Source: Bacteroidota bacterium
Lineage (GTDB): Bacteria; Bacteroidota; Bacteroidia; Flavobacteriales; Flavobacteriaceae
Reading direction: 5' to 3'
Assembly (NCBI GenBank): GCA_009937085.1
Contig: JAACDD010000009.1
Span: 1 to 26,716 of the forward strand
DNA length: 26,716 nt
Made by a program: the position numbers and the translations under genes. The notes under the pieces were generated by a model. It was not told the origin of the DNA. It did not search any database and was given only the letters and a program-made list of their open reading frames with translations. Positions 16,126-24,641 of the stretch are shown here, in pieces (position 1 is the stretch's first letter; every line of letters starts with the position of its first letter).

Positions 16126-16800
16126 TTGCACCCTGAAATTCTTTTTGAAGACAATCACTTGCTGGTGATAAACAAACCAGCAGGAATGCTTTCGCAAGGC
16201 GACAACACAGGAGATTTGTGCGTATTGGATAGCTGTAAGCACATGATAAAGCTCCGCGATCAAAAGCCTGGAAATGTGTATTTGGGCTTACCCCACAGGC
16301 TAGACCGACCCACAAGCGGCATTCTGGTATTAGCAAAAACATCCAAAGCCCTAACACGCCTAAACAAACAATTTGCCGAAAAATCAACACAAAAAATATA
16401 TTGGGCAATGGTGACTGGAACACCAAAAGAAACCCCTACCCGATTGCAGCATTACTTGGTACGTAAGCCTGCACAAAACAAGTCGTATGCATATAAAAAG
16501 GAAGTACCCAATAGCAAAATTGCGGAACTTATTTACACCAAAAAACAAGGGTTTGACAGATACAATTTGGTTGAAATTGAATTACTAACAGGAAGGCATC
16601 ATCAAATAAGAGCGCAACTTAGCACAGAAGGGCTTACGATAAAAGGCGATCTGAAATACGGCGCTAAACGACCCAACAAAGACGGCAGTATTCATTTGCA
16701 TGCCCGTAAACTAACACTAACCCACCCTACGCTAAAAAAGCCTATAACGTTTACGGCACCGCCGCCAAAAGATGCGTTGTGGAATGCTGTTTCTTATTGA
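16126..16800 (+). CDS. RluA-family RNA pseudouridine synthase
   Basis: A 224-residue pseudouridine synthase that isomerises uridine in rRNA or tRNA. The catalytic Asp60 sits in PHRLDRPTSGILVLAKT, the RluA motif II. NKPAG (16-20) is motif I, and LTGRHHQIRAQL is motif III. There is no N-terminal S4 domain, so it belongs to the short RluA/TruC/RluC-like group; the target uridine cannot be told. The start is TTG at 16126, immediately after the panB stop and in the same frame; no ATG fits before residue 21. It ends ...PPPKDALWNAVSY, and a degraded near-copy of this ending lies at 18384-18419. Confidence 0.9.
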   Translation: MHPEILFEDNHLLVINKPAGMLSQGDNTGDLCVLDSCKHMIKLRDQKPGNVYLGLPHRLDRPTSGILVLAKTSKALTRLNKQFAEKSTQKIYWAMVTGTPKETPTRLQHYLVRKPAQNKSYAYKKEVPNSKIAELIYTKKQGFDRYNLVEIELLTGRHHQIRAQLSTEGLTIKGDLKYGAKRPNKDGSIHLHARKLTLTHPTLKKPITFTAPPPKDALWNAVSY

Positions 16801-16902
16801 GTATGTAATTTCAGAGAGCACTAAATACAAGACGAATAAACGCTTAAACGGAGTACGTAAGTTAAAAGTATATATATTCGTAATTCATACAGACTTTAAA
16901 TA

Positions 16903-18234
16903 ATGAAATACGTATTTACATTTTTAGCCTCCCTTTGCTTGACTCAAGCTGCAACTGCACAGCACAATTATGTACCATCTAAGGAGAATTTAGCAGCTAG
17001 AAAAGCATTTCAAGACAACAAGTTTGGAATGTTTATTCATTGGGGCGTTTATAGTATTTTGGGTGATGCTGAATGGGTAATGACCAAACAAAATATAAAA
17101 AAAGATCGCTACGAATTGTTACCCACTTTTTTTAATCCCATTGAATTTGATGCCAAGGCCGTTGTAACACTAGCCAAAAAAGCAGGTATGAAATACATCA
17201 CAATAACAACAAAACACCATGATGGATTTGCAATGTATAACTCCAAAATTTCTGATTATAATATCGTAAAAGCAACTCCATACGGAAAAGATATTTTTAG
17301 AGCATTAGAACAAGAATGTGAAAAACAAGGCATTAAATTATTTGCGTATTATTCACAGCTCGATTGGCACCATCCAGATTATTATCCAAGAGGTCGTACA
17401 GGACTTGGCGTGGGAAGGCCAGACGCTGGAGATTGGGAAAATTATCTTGACTATCAAAACGCTCAAATAAAAGAGTTGGCTGAAAACTACAACATTTCTG
17501 GTTTTTGGTTTGATGGTTTTTGGGATGTCTTAAGGGAAAAAGGGCGCACCCCTGAAACAAGAAAAGAAGGCATAAAACGTTGGAAACTTTTAGAAACATA
17601 CAAATTAATTCATGACATCAACCCTGCTCTTTTAATAGGCAACAACCATCATTTAACCCCTTTTGCGGGAGAGGATTTTCAAATGTTCGAAAAAGATTTA
17701 CCTGGCAAAAGCACTACGGGTTTTGGCAGCGCCGAAGTATCTGCATTACCACTAGAAACATGTGAAACAATTAACCATTCTTGGGGATTTAATCTCCAAG
17801 ATGATAAACACAAATCAGTTAAAAAACTTATCCGATACCTTATAAACGCAGCAGGCAGAAATGGAAACTTCTTGCTCAATGTCGGACCCATGCCCAATGG
17901 CAAAATTCAAGATGAACACGTGAATCTGCTAGAGGATATTGGTAAGTGGCTTAATGAAAATGGAGACACAATATACGGCACCCGTGGAGGGATTGTTCCT
18001 GCAACCCAAGACTATGTCTCAACTCAAAATGGGAAGACACTATATATTCACATTTTAAATCCAAACTTAAATGAACTACGAGTTGACGATTTTGACGAAA
18101 AAATTAAAGAGGTGACCTTTTTTAAAGATAACAGCAAACATAAATTTCAGCTGAAAAACGAACAGTTAACCATTACTATTCCGGAAGATAAAAAGAATGA
18201 GGTTACAACTATAATTAAAGTTATTTTAAAATAG
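16903..18234 (+). CDS. Secreted GH29 alpha-L-fucosidase
   Basis: 443 residues. A signal peptide (1-19) ends in ATAQ. The GH29 core shows FGMFIHWGVYS (41-51), TTKHHDGFAMY (102-112), FAYYSQLDWHHPDY, and the nucleophile Asp204 in GFWFDGFWD. GNFLLNVGPMPNGKIQ is the other family block. The extracellular or periplasmic enzyme removes terminal L-fucose from glycans such as fucosylated algal or host chains. The acid/base residue is not conserved across GH29 and is not assigned. A C-terminal beta domain (about 355-443) follows. It stands alone: no SusC, SusD, sulfatase or other glycosidase is near, so it is not a visible polysaccharide utilisation locus. No strong promoter precedes it (TATATTCG at about 16874 is two bases from consensus). 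Confidence 0.92.
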   Translation: MKYVFTFLASLCLTQAATAQHNYVPSKENLAARKAFQDNKFGMFIHWGVYSILGDAEWVMTKQNIKKDRYELLPTFFNPIEFDAKAVVTLAKKAGMKYITITTKHHDGFAMYNSKISDYNIVKATPYGKDIFRALEQECEKQGIKLFAYYSQLDWHHPDYYPRGRTGLGVGRPDAGDWENYLDYQNAQIKELAENYNISGFWFDGFWDVLREKGRTPETRKEGIKRWKLLETYKLIHDINPALLIGNNHHLTPFAGEDFQMFEKDLPGKSTTGFGSAEVSALPLETCETINHSWGFNLQDDKHKSVKKLIRYLINAAGRNGNFLLNVGPMPNGKIQDEHVNLLEDIGKWLNENGDTIYGTRGGIVPATQDYVSTQNGKTLYIHILNPNLNELRVDDFDEKIKEVTFFKDNSKHKFQLKNEQLTITIPEDKKNEVTTIIKVILK

Positions 18235-18250
18235 AAATAAATTATTTAGT

Positions 18251-18317
18251 GTTCTCACTGCGCTGGCGCAAGGGCCTTCCCATCAGCAGACAGGTCCTTT
18301 CTAGTGCCAAAGAGAAC
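18251..18317. other. GC-richer foldable intergenic block, possible repeat or ncRNA
   Basis: In the 294-nt gap between the fucosidase and leuA. Complementary segments are nested: GTTCTC (18251-18256) with GAGAAC (18312-18317); ACT (18257-18259) with AGT (18303-18305); AAGGGCC (18270-18276) with GGTCCTT (18293-18299, one G-U); and a small TGCGC-TG-GCGCA hairpin (18259-18270). No frame is open and no T-run follows, so it is not a typical terminator. Another small hairpin, CCTCT-N6-AGAGG, is at 18354-18369. Whether it is transcribed or repeated elsewhere in the genome is unknown. Confidence 0.4.
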
Positions 18318-18383
18318 GTAATAAATGTAGGGTGTCGCCTTGTGTGCCCTGCTCCTCTCGTTCAAGAGGTGGACGGGGAACTG

Positions 18384-18419
18384 CCTCCAAAAAATGCGTT
18401 GTGGGATAGCGTTTCCTAA
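18384..18419 (+). pseudogene. Remnant of an RluA-type pseudouridine synthase 3' end
   Basis: Twelve codons including the stop read PPKNALWDSVS, almost the same as the end of the intact synthase (PPKDALWNAVS, then Y) 1.6 kb upstream. At DNA level about 28 of 35 bases agree between 16762-16796 and 18384-18418. Nothing upstream of about 18384 resembles the gene, so only the tail remains. A likely reading is that sequence including the fucosidase was inserted at or near the 3' end of an ancestral synthase, leaving the old end stranded. Chance similarity over so few codons is possible but less likely given the neighbouring parent. Confidence 0.5.
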
Positions 18420-18502
18420 TTTGACTTAATGCGCTTTGCTGTCATTTTACAGCTGTATGCATTTTGTAGTCATTTTTCACTACCATAATTGTTAAAATTA
18501 GT

Positions 18503-18510
18503 TACTTTTG
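18503..18510 (+). promoter_or_regulatory. leu operon promoter -7 box
   Basis: TACTTTTG exactly matches TAnnTTTG, ending 18 nt before the leuA ATG at 18529. A TTG at 18489 is too close (11 nt) to be the -33 element, and none is evident at 17-23 nt. I see no leader peptide rich in Leu codons between here and leuA, so classical attenuation is not supported. Confidence 0.5.
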
Positions 18511-18528
18511 CTTTCAACCTTTTAATGG

Positions 18529-19686
18529 ATGGGAAAAGAACACGTTCAAATATTTGACACAACTTTACGAGACGGCGAGCAAGTTCCTGGCTGTAAGTTA
18601 AACAAAGAACAAAAGTTGATTCTTGCCAAACGCCTCGATACACTCGGTGTTGACATCATAGAAGCTGGTTTTCCCATTTCCTCTCCTGGAGATTTTGAAG
18701 CCGTTAGTGACGTAGCCAAAACAGTACAAAATGCCATTGTTTGTGGACTTACGCGTGCGGTACAAAAAGATATTGAAGTAGCTGCAGAAGCACTAAAACC
18801 AGCCAAGCGTGCACGTATTCACACAGGAATAGGCACTTCAGATTCGCACATACAGCATAAATTTCGCTCTACGCGTGAAAAAATTATTGAGCGTGGTGTA
18901 GCTGCTGTAAAACATGCCAAAAAGTTTGTTGAAGATATTGAGTTTTATGCCGAAGATGCTGGAAGAACAGATAATGCTTATCTCGCACAAGTATGCGAGG
19001 CGATGATACAGGCAGGAGCTACTGTATTAAATATTCCCGACACAACTGGATATTGCCTTCCAGAAGAATACGGCGCCAAAATAAAGTATTTGATGGAGCA
19101 TGTACCTTCAATTCATAAGGCAACGCTTTCCTGTCATTGTCATAATGATTTAGGTTTGGCAACTGCTAATTCCATTTCAGGAGTAATCAACGGTGCGCGT
19201 CAAATTGAGTGTACCATTAACGGCATTGGAGAGCGCGCAGGAAACACCTCTTTGGAAGAAGTGGTTATGATTATGCGTCAGCATCCCAATTTAGGACTCG
19301 ACACAAATATTCAAACGCAATTGTTATCTGAAACCAGTCGTATGGTTTCCGAAGCCATGGGCATGGTGGTGCAACCCAACAAAGCAATCGTTGGTGCAAA
19401 CGCATTTGCACATAGCTCTGGTATTCACCAAGATGGTGTGATTAAAAACAGAGAAACCTACGAAATTATCAACCCCCATGATGTTGGAGTAGACACCTCG
19501 TCCATTGTGCTTACTGCACGCAGCGGGCGTGCCGCACTTGCCTATCGAGCCAAAAATATTGGTATAGAACTTACTAAGGATGAACTTGATTTGGCATATG
19601 CCACTTTTTTAACTTTTGCAGATAAAAAGAAAGAAATTACCGACGACGATATTCCTGAAATCGTAAAAACCGCCGGAATTAGTTAA
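18529..19686 (+). CDS. leuA: 2-isopropylmalate synthase, short form lacking the regulatory domain
   Basis: First committed step of leucine synthesis: 2-ketoisovalerate plus acetyl-CoA gives 2-isopropylmalate. The TIM barrel carries IFDTTLRDGEQVPG (metal-ligand Asp10, Arg14), the metal-binding SCHCHNDLG pair of histidines, and GIGERAGNTSLEE. The linker subdomain (HSSGIHQDG, then RSGRAALAYRAKNIG) is present. The protein ends at residue 385 with EIVKTAGIS, just where the LeuA dimerisation/leucine-binding domain begins in E. coli (523 residues). Such short forms occur in Bacteroidota; inhibition by leucine through that domain is therefore absent. Homocitrate or citramalate synthase is the alternative, but leuCDB adjacency makes this LeuA. 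An out-of-frame ATG lies 4 nt before the start. Confidence 0.95.
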   Translation: MGKEHVQIFDTTLRDGEQVPGCKLNKEQKLILAKRLDTLGVDIIEAGFPISSPGDFEAVSDVAKTVQNAIVCGLTRAVQKDIEVAAEALKPAKRARIHTGIGTSDSHIQHKFRSTREKIIERGVAAVKHAKKFVEDIEFYAEDAGRTDNAYLAQVCEAMIQAGATVLNIPDTTGYCLPEEYGAKIKYLMEHVPSIHKATLSCHCHNDLGLATANSISGVINGARQIECTINGIGERAGNTSLEEVVMIMRQHPNLGLDTNIQTQLLSETSRMVSEAMGMVVQPNKAIVGANAFAHSSGIHQDGVIKNRETYEIINPHDVGVDTSSIVLTARSGRAALAYRAKNIGIELTKDELDLAYATFLTFADKKKEITDDDIPEIVKTAGIS

Positions 19687-19692
19687 ATCTAC

Positions 19693-21069
19693 ATGAAAAA
19701 AACACTTTTCGATAAAGTTTGGGATAGCCATGTGGTATCATCCGTAGAAAACGGCCCAGACATCTTGTACATTGACAAGCATTTAATCCACGAAGTTACC
19801 AGTCCGCAAGCCTTCAACGTGTTGGAAGAAAAAGAAATTCCTCTTTTTAGACCCAATCAAGTTGTTGCGACCGCAGACCACAACGTCCCCACCGAAAATC
19901 AGCATTTGCCCATTCAAGATGCGCTTTCGCGCAAACAAGTGACGCAGCTTTCTAAAAACTGTGAGGAATACGGCGTAACGCTATACGGATTGGGACATCC
20001 ATATCAAGGAATTGTTCACGTTATTGGCCCAGAATTGGGTGTCACCCAACCTGGAATGACCATGGTTTGTGGAGACAGCCATACGTCTACGCACGGTGCA
20101 TTTGGGACCATTGCGTTTGGAATTGGAACAAGCCAAGTGGCACAAGTTTTTGCCAGTCAATGCGTATTGGTAGCCAAGCCTAAAAGCATGCGTGTAACAG
20201 TCTCTGGAGATTTACATCCTGATGTACAACCCAAAGACGTTGTCCTGTATATTATTGCTAAATTAGGTACCGATGCAGGCACAGGCTATTTTGTGGAGTT
20301 TGCGGGAAGCGTTTTTGAGCAAATGAGCATGGAAGGACGTATGACCGTTTGTAATATGAGTATTGAAATGGGTGCACGTGGTGGCATGATTGCTCCCGAT
20401 CAAACTACTTTTGATTACGTTTCTGGACGCGAATTCGCGCCAAAAGGTGAAGTACTGGAACAAAAAATAGCGTACTGGGAAACACTTCCAACAGATGATG
20501 GTGCGCATTTTGACGTAGAACATCATTTTGATGCTGCTGATATACGACCCATGATTACCTATGGAACAAATCCAGGAATGGGGATTAAAATTGGAGAAAA
20601 CATCCCAGAATCTGACGATGCGAGCTTTATCAAATCGCTGCAGTATATGGGACTAAAGGCAGGTAGCACTTTGTTGCACATGCCCATCAGTCATGTATTC
20701 ATTGGAAGTTGCACTAACTCAAGAATTGAAGATTTTAGAGCTGCAGCCCAATATGTGAAAGGAAAACAAAAATCACCCGATGTGTCGGCCTTAATCGTTC
20801 CTGGCTCGCAACAAGTAGCAAAACAAATTGTTGCAGAAGGCCTAGATCGTGTTTTTGAAGAAGCAGGTTTTATATTACGCCAACCAGGTTGTTCGGCTTG
20901 TTTAGCAATGAATGATGATAAAATTCCCGCAGAAGCCTATTGTGTTTCAACCTCAAACCGGAATTTTGAAGGGCGACAAGGACAAGGCGCACGAACGTTA
21001 TTAGCAAGCCCCGTTACAGCAGCCGCAGCAGCCGTGGCAGGGAAAATTGTAGATGTAAGTCAACAGTAA
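19693..21069 (+). CDS. leuC: 3-isopropylmalate dehydratase large subunit
   Basis: LeuC (458 residues) holds the [4Fe-4S] cluster and with LeuD isomerises 2- to 3-isopropylmalate. The three cluster cysteines are visible: Cys340 in FIGSCTNSR, and Cys400 and Cys403 in QPGCSACLAMN. Other aconitase-family blocks are TADHNVPT, VCGDSHTSTHGAFG, EMGARGGMIAPDQTTFDYV and NRNFEGRQG. Its start is 6 nt after leuA and its stop overlaps the leuD ATG by one base (TAATG), as expected for equimolar subunits. Length is normal for a bacterial LeuC (466 in E. coli). Confidence 0.97.
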   Translation: MKKTLFDKVWDSHVVSSVENGPDILYIDKHLIHEVTSPQAFNVLEEKEIPLFRPNQVVATADHNVPTENQHLPIQDALSRKQVTQLSKNCEEYGVTLYGLGHPYQGIVHVIGPELGVTQPGMTMVCGDSHTSTHGAFGTIAFGIGTSQVAQVFASQCVLVAKPKSMRVTVSGDLHPDVQPKDVVLYIIAKLGTDAGTGYFVEFAGSVFEQMSMEGRMTVCNMSIEMGARGGMIAPDQTTFDYVSGREFAPKGEVLEQKIAYWETLPTDDGAHFDVEHHFDAADIRPMITYGTNPGMGIKIGENIPESDDASFIKSLQYMGLKAGSTLLHMPISHVFIGSCTNSRIEDFRAAAQYVKGKQKSPDVSALIVPGSQQVAKQIVAEGLDRVFEEAGFILRQPGCSACLAMNDDKIPAEAYCVSTSNRNFEGRQGQGARTLLASPVTAAAAAVAGKIVDVSQQ

Positions 21070-21653
21070 TGGAAAAATTTGAAATTTTAGAAAGTGGCAT
21101 GGTTCCACTCACTATCGAAAATGTAGATACCGATCAAATCATCCCGGCTAGGTTTTTAAAGGCAACAGACCGTAAAGGCTTTGGAGAAAACTTGTTTCGT
21201 GATTGGCGTTTTACAAACGATAACCAAGCCAAAGATTTTGTACTTAACGACAACGCATATGCTGGAAAAATTCTAGTTGCAGGAAATAATTTTGGTTGTG
21301 GCTCTAGCCGTGAACACGCCGCATGGGCATTAGCAGACTATGGGTTTCGCGTGGTGGTATCTAGCTTTTTTGCTGATATTTTTAAAGGCAATGCCCTCAA
21401 CAACGGCATTCTTCCAATTCAGGTTTCGCCAGACGAATTGCAAGCTATTTTTACGGCTATTGATAGCAATCCATCGATACAAGCCAAAGTGGATTTAGAA
21501 ACGCAACAATTTCGCGTAGATGAAGCTGGTGTTGTTATTTCATTCGAAATCAATGCGTACAAAAAGATGTGTATGATAAATGGCTACGACGATATTGACT
21601 ATCTATTAAGCCAAAAAGAAGCAATCACAGCATTTGAACAAAATCGTTCGTAA
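21069..21653 (+). CDS. leuD: 3-isopropylmalate dehydratase small subunit
   Basis: LeuD (194 residues) is the swivelling small subunit that completes the LeuCD active site. Seen: NVDTDQIIPARFLK, the substrate-binding NFGCGSSREHAAWAL, the following FADIFKGNALNNGILP, and a final basic stretch. Length is close to E. coli LeuD (201). It starts one base into the leuC stop, a coupled arrangement, and leuB begins 20 nt after its stop. Confidence 0.97.
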   Translation: MEKFEILESGMVPLTIENVDTDQIIPARFLKATDRKGFGENLFRDWRFTNDNQAKDFVLNDNAYAGKILVAGNNFGCGSSREHAAWALADYGFRVVVSSFFADIFKGNALNNGILPIQVSPDELQAIFTAIDSNPSIQAKVDLETQQFRVDEAGVVISFEINAYKKMCMINGYDDIDYLLSQKEAITAFEQNRS

Positions 21654-21673
21654 CAACTATTCAACAACTAGAC

Positions 21674-22732
21674 ATGAAAAAACAAATTGCCGTTCTTCCT
21701 GGTGATGGAATTGGGCCTGAAATCATACAAGAAGCTGTTAAAGTTTTAGATGCTGTTGCAGATAAATTTGGACACGAGTTTGCCTATACGTATGCCGATA
21801 TGGGTGCTATTGCCATTGATAAAACAGGCGAGCCGCTTCCCGCTGCTACCCTAAAAGCAAGCTTAGAAAGCGATGCGGTACTTTTTGGCGCTATTGGTGA
21901 TCCAAAATACGACAACGACCCAACTGCAAAAGTGCGTCCAGAGCAAGGATTGCTTGCTATTCGCAAAGCATTGGGATTATTCACCAATATCCGTCCTGTA
22001 AAAACATTTGATGCATTGTTACATCAATCGCCACTAAAAGAAGAGCGTGTAAAAGGTACCGATTTTGTGATGTATCGCGAGCTTACCAGTGGAATTTATT
22101 TTGGCGAAAAAACCTTGTCAGAAGATCAAAATACTGCATCTGACTTGTGTGAGTATACACGTGCAGAGATTGAACGCATTGGGCGTTTGGCTTTTGCTGC
22201 AGCTAGAAAAAGACGCAATGTTGTAACACTAATTGACAAAGCCAATGTACTGGAATCTTCTAGGTTATGGCGCAGGGTGGTAACGGAATTGCACAAATCC
22301 GAATTCAGCGACGTTGAACTTCGATTTTTATTTGTCGATAATGCTGCCATGCAAATGATTTTAGCACCAAGCCAATTTGATGTGCTTTTGACTAGTAATT
22401 TATTTGGTGATATCATTTCAGATGAAGGAAGTGTTATTGGTGGTTCCATTGGGCTATTACCCTCGGCATCTGTTGGAGAAACACATGCCCTTTTTGAACC
22501 CATTCACGGCTCGTTTCCACAAGGCGCAGGAAAAGGTATTGCGAATCCTATTGCCATGATACTTTCTGCAGCCATGATGCTTACGCATTTTGACATGGAT
22601 ACGGAAGCTAAAGCCATCACCGAAGCGGTGGATTTGGCGCTTGCTCAAAAGGTTTGTACCCCAGAAGTTTTCCCTGAAAACAAATATACCACTTCACAGG
22701 TAGGCGATTTTATAGCTAAAAATATTGCATAA
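21674..22732 (+). CDS. leuB: 3-isopropylmalate dehydrogenase
   Basis: LeuB (352 residues) oxidises 3-isopropylmalate with NAD+, and the product decarboxylates to 2-ketoisocaproate. Family marks are the opening IAVLPGDGIGPEI, FGAIGDPKYD, the isopropylmalate-binding RPEQGLLAIRKALGLFTNIRP, YRELTSGIYFGE (usually RELTGGIYFG; Ser replaces a Gly), DKANVLESSRLWR, the metal-binding NLFGDIISDEGSVIGGSIGLLPSAS, and the NAD-binding EPIHGSFPQGAGKGIANP. It is the last gene of the operon, and a terminator begins two bases after its stop. Confidence 0.97.
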   Translation: MKKQIAVLPGDGIGPEIIQEAVKVLDAVADKFGHEFAYTYADMGAIAIDKTGEPLPAATLKASLESDAVLFGAIGDPKYDNDPTAKVRPEQGLLAIRKALGLFTNIRPVKTFDALLHQSPLKEERVKGTDFVMYRELTSGIYFGEKTLSEDQNTASDLCEYTRAEIERIGRLAFAAARKRRNVVTLIDKANVLESSRLWRRVVTELHKSEFSDVELRFLFVDNAAMQMILAPSQFDVLLTSNLFGDIISDEGSVIGGSIGLLPSASVGETHALFEPIHGSFPQGAGKGIANPIAMILSAAMMLTHFDMDTEAKAITEAVDLALAQKVCTPEVFPENKYTTSQVGDFIAKNIA

Positions 22733-22765
22733 AAAAAGGGGCGTTAAACGCCCCTTTTGTTTTTT
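22731..22765. terminator. Bidirectional terminator between leuB and rpsA
   Basis: AAAAGGGGCG (22734-22743) and CGCCCCTTTT (22749-22758) form a 10-bp stem around TTAAA. An A-run (22731-22737) precedes it and G-TTTTTT follows, so it carries a T-run on both strands. It stops leuB transcription to the right and the convergent rpsA transcript to the left. Confidence 0.93.
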
Positions 22766-22778
22766 AGCTTATATCGAT

Positions 22779-24641
22779 TTAGGCATCGCCATCCATCTTA
22801 CGCTTTAGTGCTGCAAGTGCGTCCAAATCACCAAGGGTAGATCTCTCTGCATTGTCTGACATTTTGCGCTTAGCCGTTTTAACATTATCTGCTTCAACTC
22901 CTTTATATATAGCTGCATGCGACATCACAACACGCTTAAAGTCTTTGTTAAACTCAATTACTTTAAACTCTGCTGTTTCTCCTTTAGTAAGTTTTGTTCC
23001 GTCTTGTTTGTCTAAGTGACGTCCAGGAACAAAAGCCGTAATATCATCGTTGAGGACAATGGTTGCACCTTTGTCTACAATTTCAGTTAATGCAAGCTCG
23101 TGAACAGAACCTTCTGCGTAATCTTTTGCATATTTCTCCCAAGGGTTGTCTGTCGTTTGTTTGTGTCCAAGACTAAGTTTGCGTCCGTCTACATCGAGTT
23201 CAAGAACAATAACATCAAGTTCTTGACCAACAGTTACAACCTCAGAAGGATGCTTCACTTTCTTTGTCCAAGAAAGGTCAGAGATATAAATTAATCCGTC
23301 AATCCCTTCTTCAAGTTCTACAAACACTCCAAAGTTCGTGTAGTTTCGTACAACACCTGTGTGCTTAGAACCTAACGGGTATTTGATGGTAATGTCTGTC
23401 CATGGATCTTGTGATAATTGCTTGATACCTAAAGACATTTTACGTTCTTCGCGGTCAAGGTTTAAAATTACCGTTTCGACTTCATCGCCAACTTTTACAA
23501 AGTCTTGTGCAGAACGCAGGTGCGTACTCCAAGACATTTCAGAAACGTGAACAAGTCCTTCTACTCCAGGAGCTACTTCAACAAATGCACCGTAATCAGC
23601 AATAACAGTTACTTTACCTTTAACTGTTTCACCTTCTTTCATGGTATCGCCAATGGCTTCCCAAGGATGTTGCGTAAGTTGTTTTACACCTAATTGAATA
23701 CGTGACTTATCATCATCAAAGTCAAGGATTACCACGTTAAGCTGCTGCTCTACTTCCAAAATTTCGCTTGGATGGCTGATGCGGTTCCAAGATAAATCGG
23801 TAATGTGTACCAATCCGTCTACACCTCCAAGGTCGATAAACACACCATAAGATGTAATGTTTTTTACCGTTCCTTCAAGAACTTGGCCTTTTTCAAGCTG
23901 CGCAATGATTTCTTTCTTTTGTTCTTCGATATCTGCCTCAATCAGTGCTTTGTGCGATACTACTACGTTTTTAAACTCATGGTTGATTTTAACAATCTTA
24001 AATTCCATGTTTTTATTTACGTACTGATCGTAATCACGTATAGGCTTTACATCAATTTGCGAACCAGGCAAGAATGCCTCAATACCAAATACATCGACAA
24101 TCATTCCACCTTTGGTACGACACTTAACAAATCCTGTTACCACTTCTTGTGTGTCGTGGGCAGTATTTACACGATCCCATGCCATGATGGTACGTGCCTT
24201 GCGGTGAGATAATATAAGTTGACCTGTTTTGTCTTCACGAGTGTCAATCATTACTTCAACCGTGTCACCTACTTTTAGGTCTGGGTTGTAACGAAATTCG
24301 TTCAACGAAATAACGCCTTCAGATTTGGCGTTGATGTCAATAATCGCTTCGCGATCTGTCATGTGGATTACTTTTCCTTGAACAACATCAGATCCTTGCG
24401 TATCAACAAAATTTTCAGCTACAAGCGTTTCAAATTCTTTTAGCTTAACATCTTCAACAGCTTCAATGCCCTCTTCGTAATTTTGCCAGTCAAAATTGGC
24501 TAAAAATTCATCGGGTGAAACGGTTGGTGTAGTGTCTTCTTGTGGTGTTTCTACTGTTTCAGATTGTACATCTTCAGTAGCGGTTTGGGTAGGAGCAACT
24601 TCTTGTGTTGCTTCCTCTAGGGGTTGGTTTTCTTCAGCCAT
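22779..24641 (-). CDS. rpsA: 30S ribosomal protein S1
   Basis: S1 brings mRNA to the 30S subunit. The 620-residue protein has six S1 (OB-fold) repeats at about 85-147, 167-232, 253-322, 338-408, 425-495 and 510-576. Repeats 3-6 are the best conserved, with GxVxxIxxYGVFI and GLVHITDLSW-like strands. The first about 80 residues are a low-complexity, acidic Gln/Thr/Glu-rich extension, longer than in E. coli S1 (557 residues). The C-terminus is charged (LAALKRKMDGDA). In Bacteroidota, where the anti-Shine-Dalgarno is largely masked, S1 probably carries more of the start-site recognition (inference). It is single-gene, with a strong promoter and structured leader upstream. Confidence 0.97.
   Translation of the reverse strand: MAEENQPLEEATQEVAPTQTATEDVQSETVETPQEDTTPTVSPDEFLANFDWQNYEEGIEAVEDVKLKEFETLVAENFVDTQGSDVVQGKVIHMTDREAIIDINAKSEGVISLNEFRYNPDLKVGDTVEVMIDTREDKTGQLILSHRKARTIMAWDRVNTAHDTQEVVTGFVKCRTKGGMIVDVFGIEAFLPGSQIDVKPIRDYDQYVNKNMEFKIVKINHEFKNVVVSHKALIEADIEEQKKEIIAQLEKGQVLEGTVKNITSYGVFIDLGGVDGLVHITDLSWNRISHPSEILEVEQQLNVVILDFDDDKSRIQLGVKQLTQHPWEAIGDTMKEGETVKGKVTVIADYGAFVEVAPGVEGLVHVSEMSWSTHLRSAQDFVKVGDEVETVILNLDREERKMSLGIKQLSQDPWTDITIKYPLGSKHTGVVRNYTNFGVFVELEEGIDGLIYISDLSWTKKVKHPSEVVTVGQELDVIVLELDVDGRKLSLGHKQTTDNPWEKYAKDYAEGSVHELALTEIVDKGATIVLNDDITAFVPGRHLDKQDGTKLTKGETAEFKVIEFNKDFKRVVMSHAAIYKGVEADNVKTAKRKMSDNAERSTLGDLDALAALKRKMDGDA

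Noticed and set aside
18354..18369. T-arm-like CCTCT-CGTTCA-AGAGG, considered as part of a tRNA
   Set aside because: The loop length is wrong for a T-arm and no acceptor, D or anticodon arm fits around it.
22126..22503. 125-codon minus-strand frame opposite leuB
   Set aside because: Low-complexity Ser/Leu/Asn composition typical of a shadow frame over conserved leuB.
23805..24212. 135-codon plus-strand frame opposite rpsA
   Set aside because: Tyr/Phe/Cys-rich shadow of the S1 repeats; no start context.
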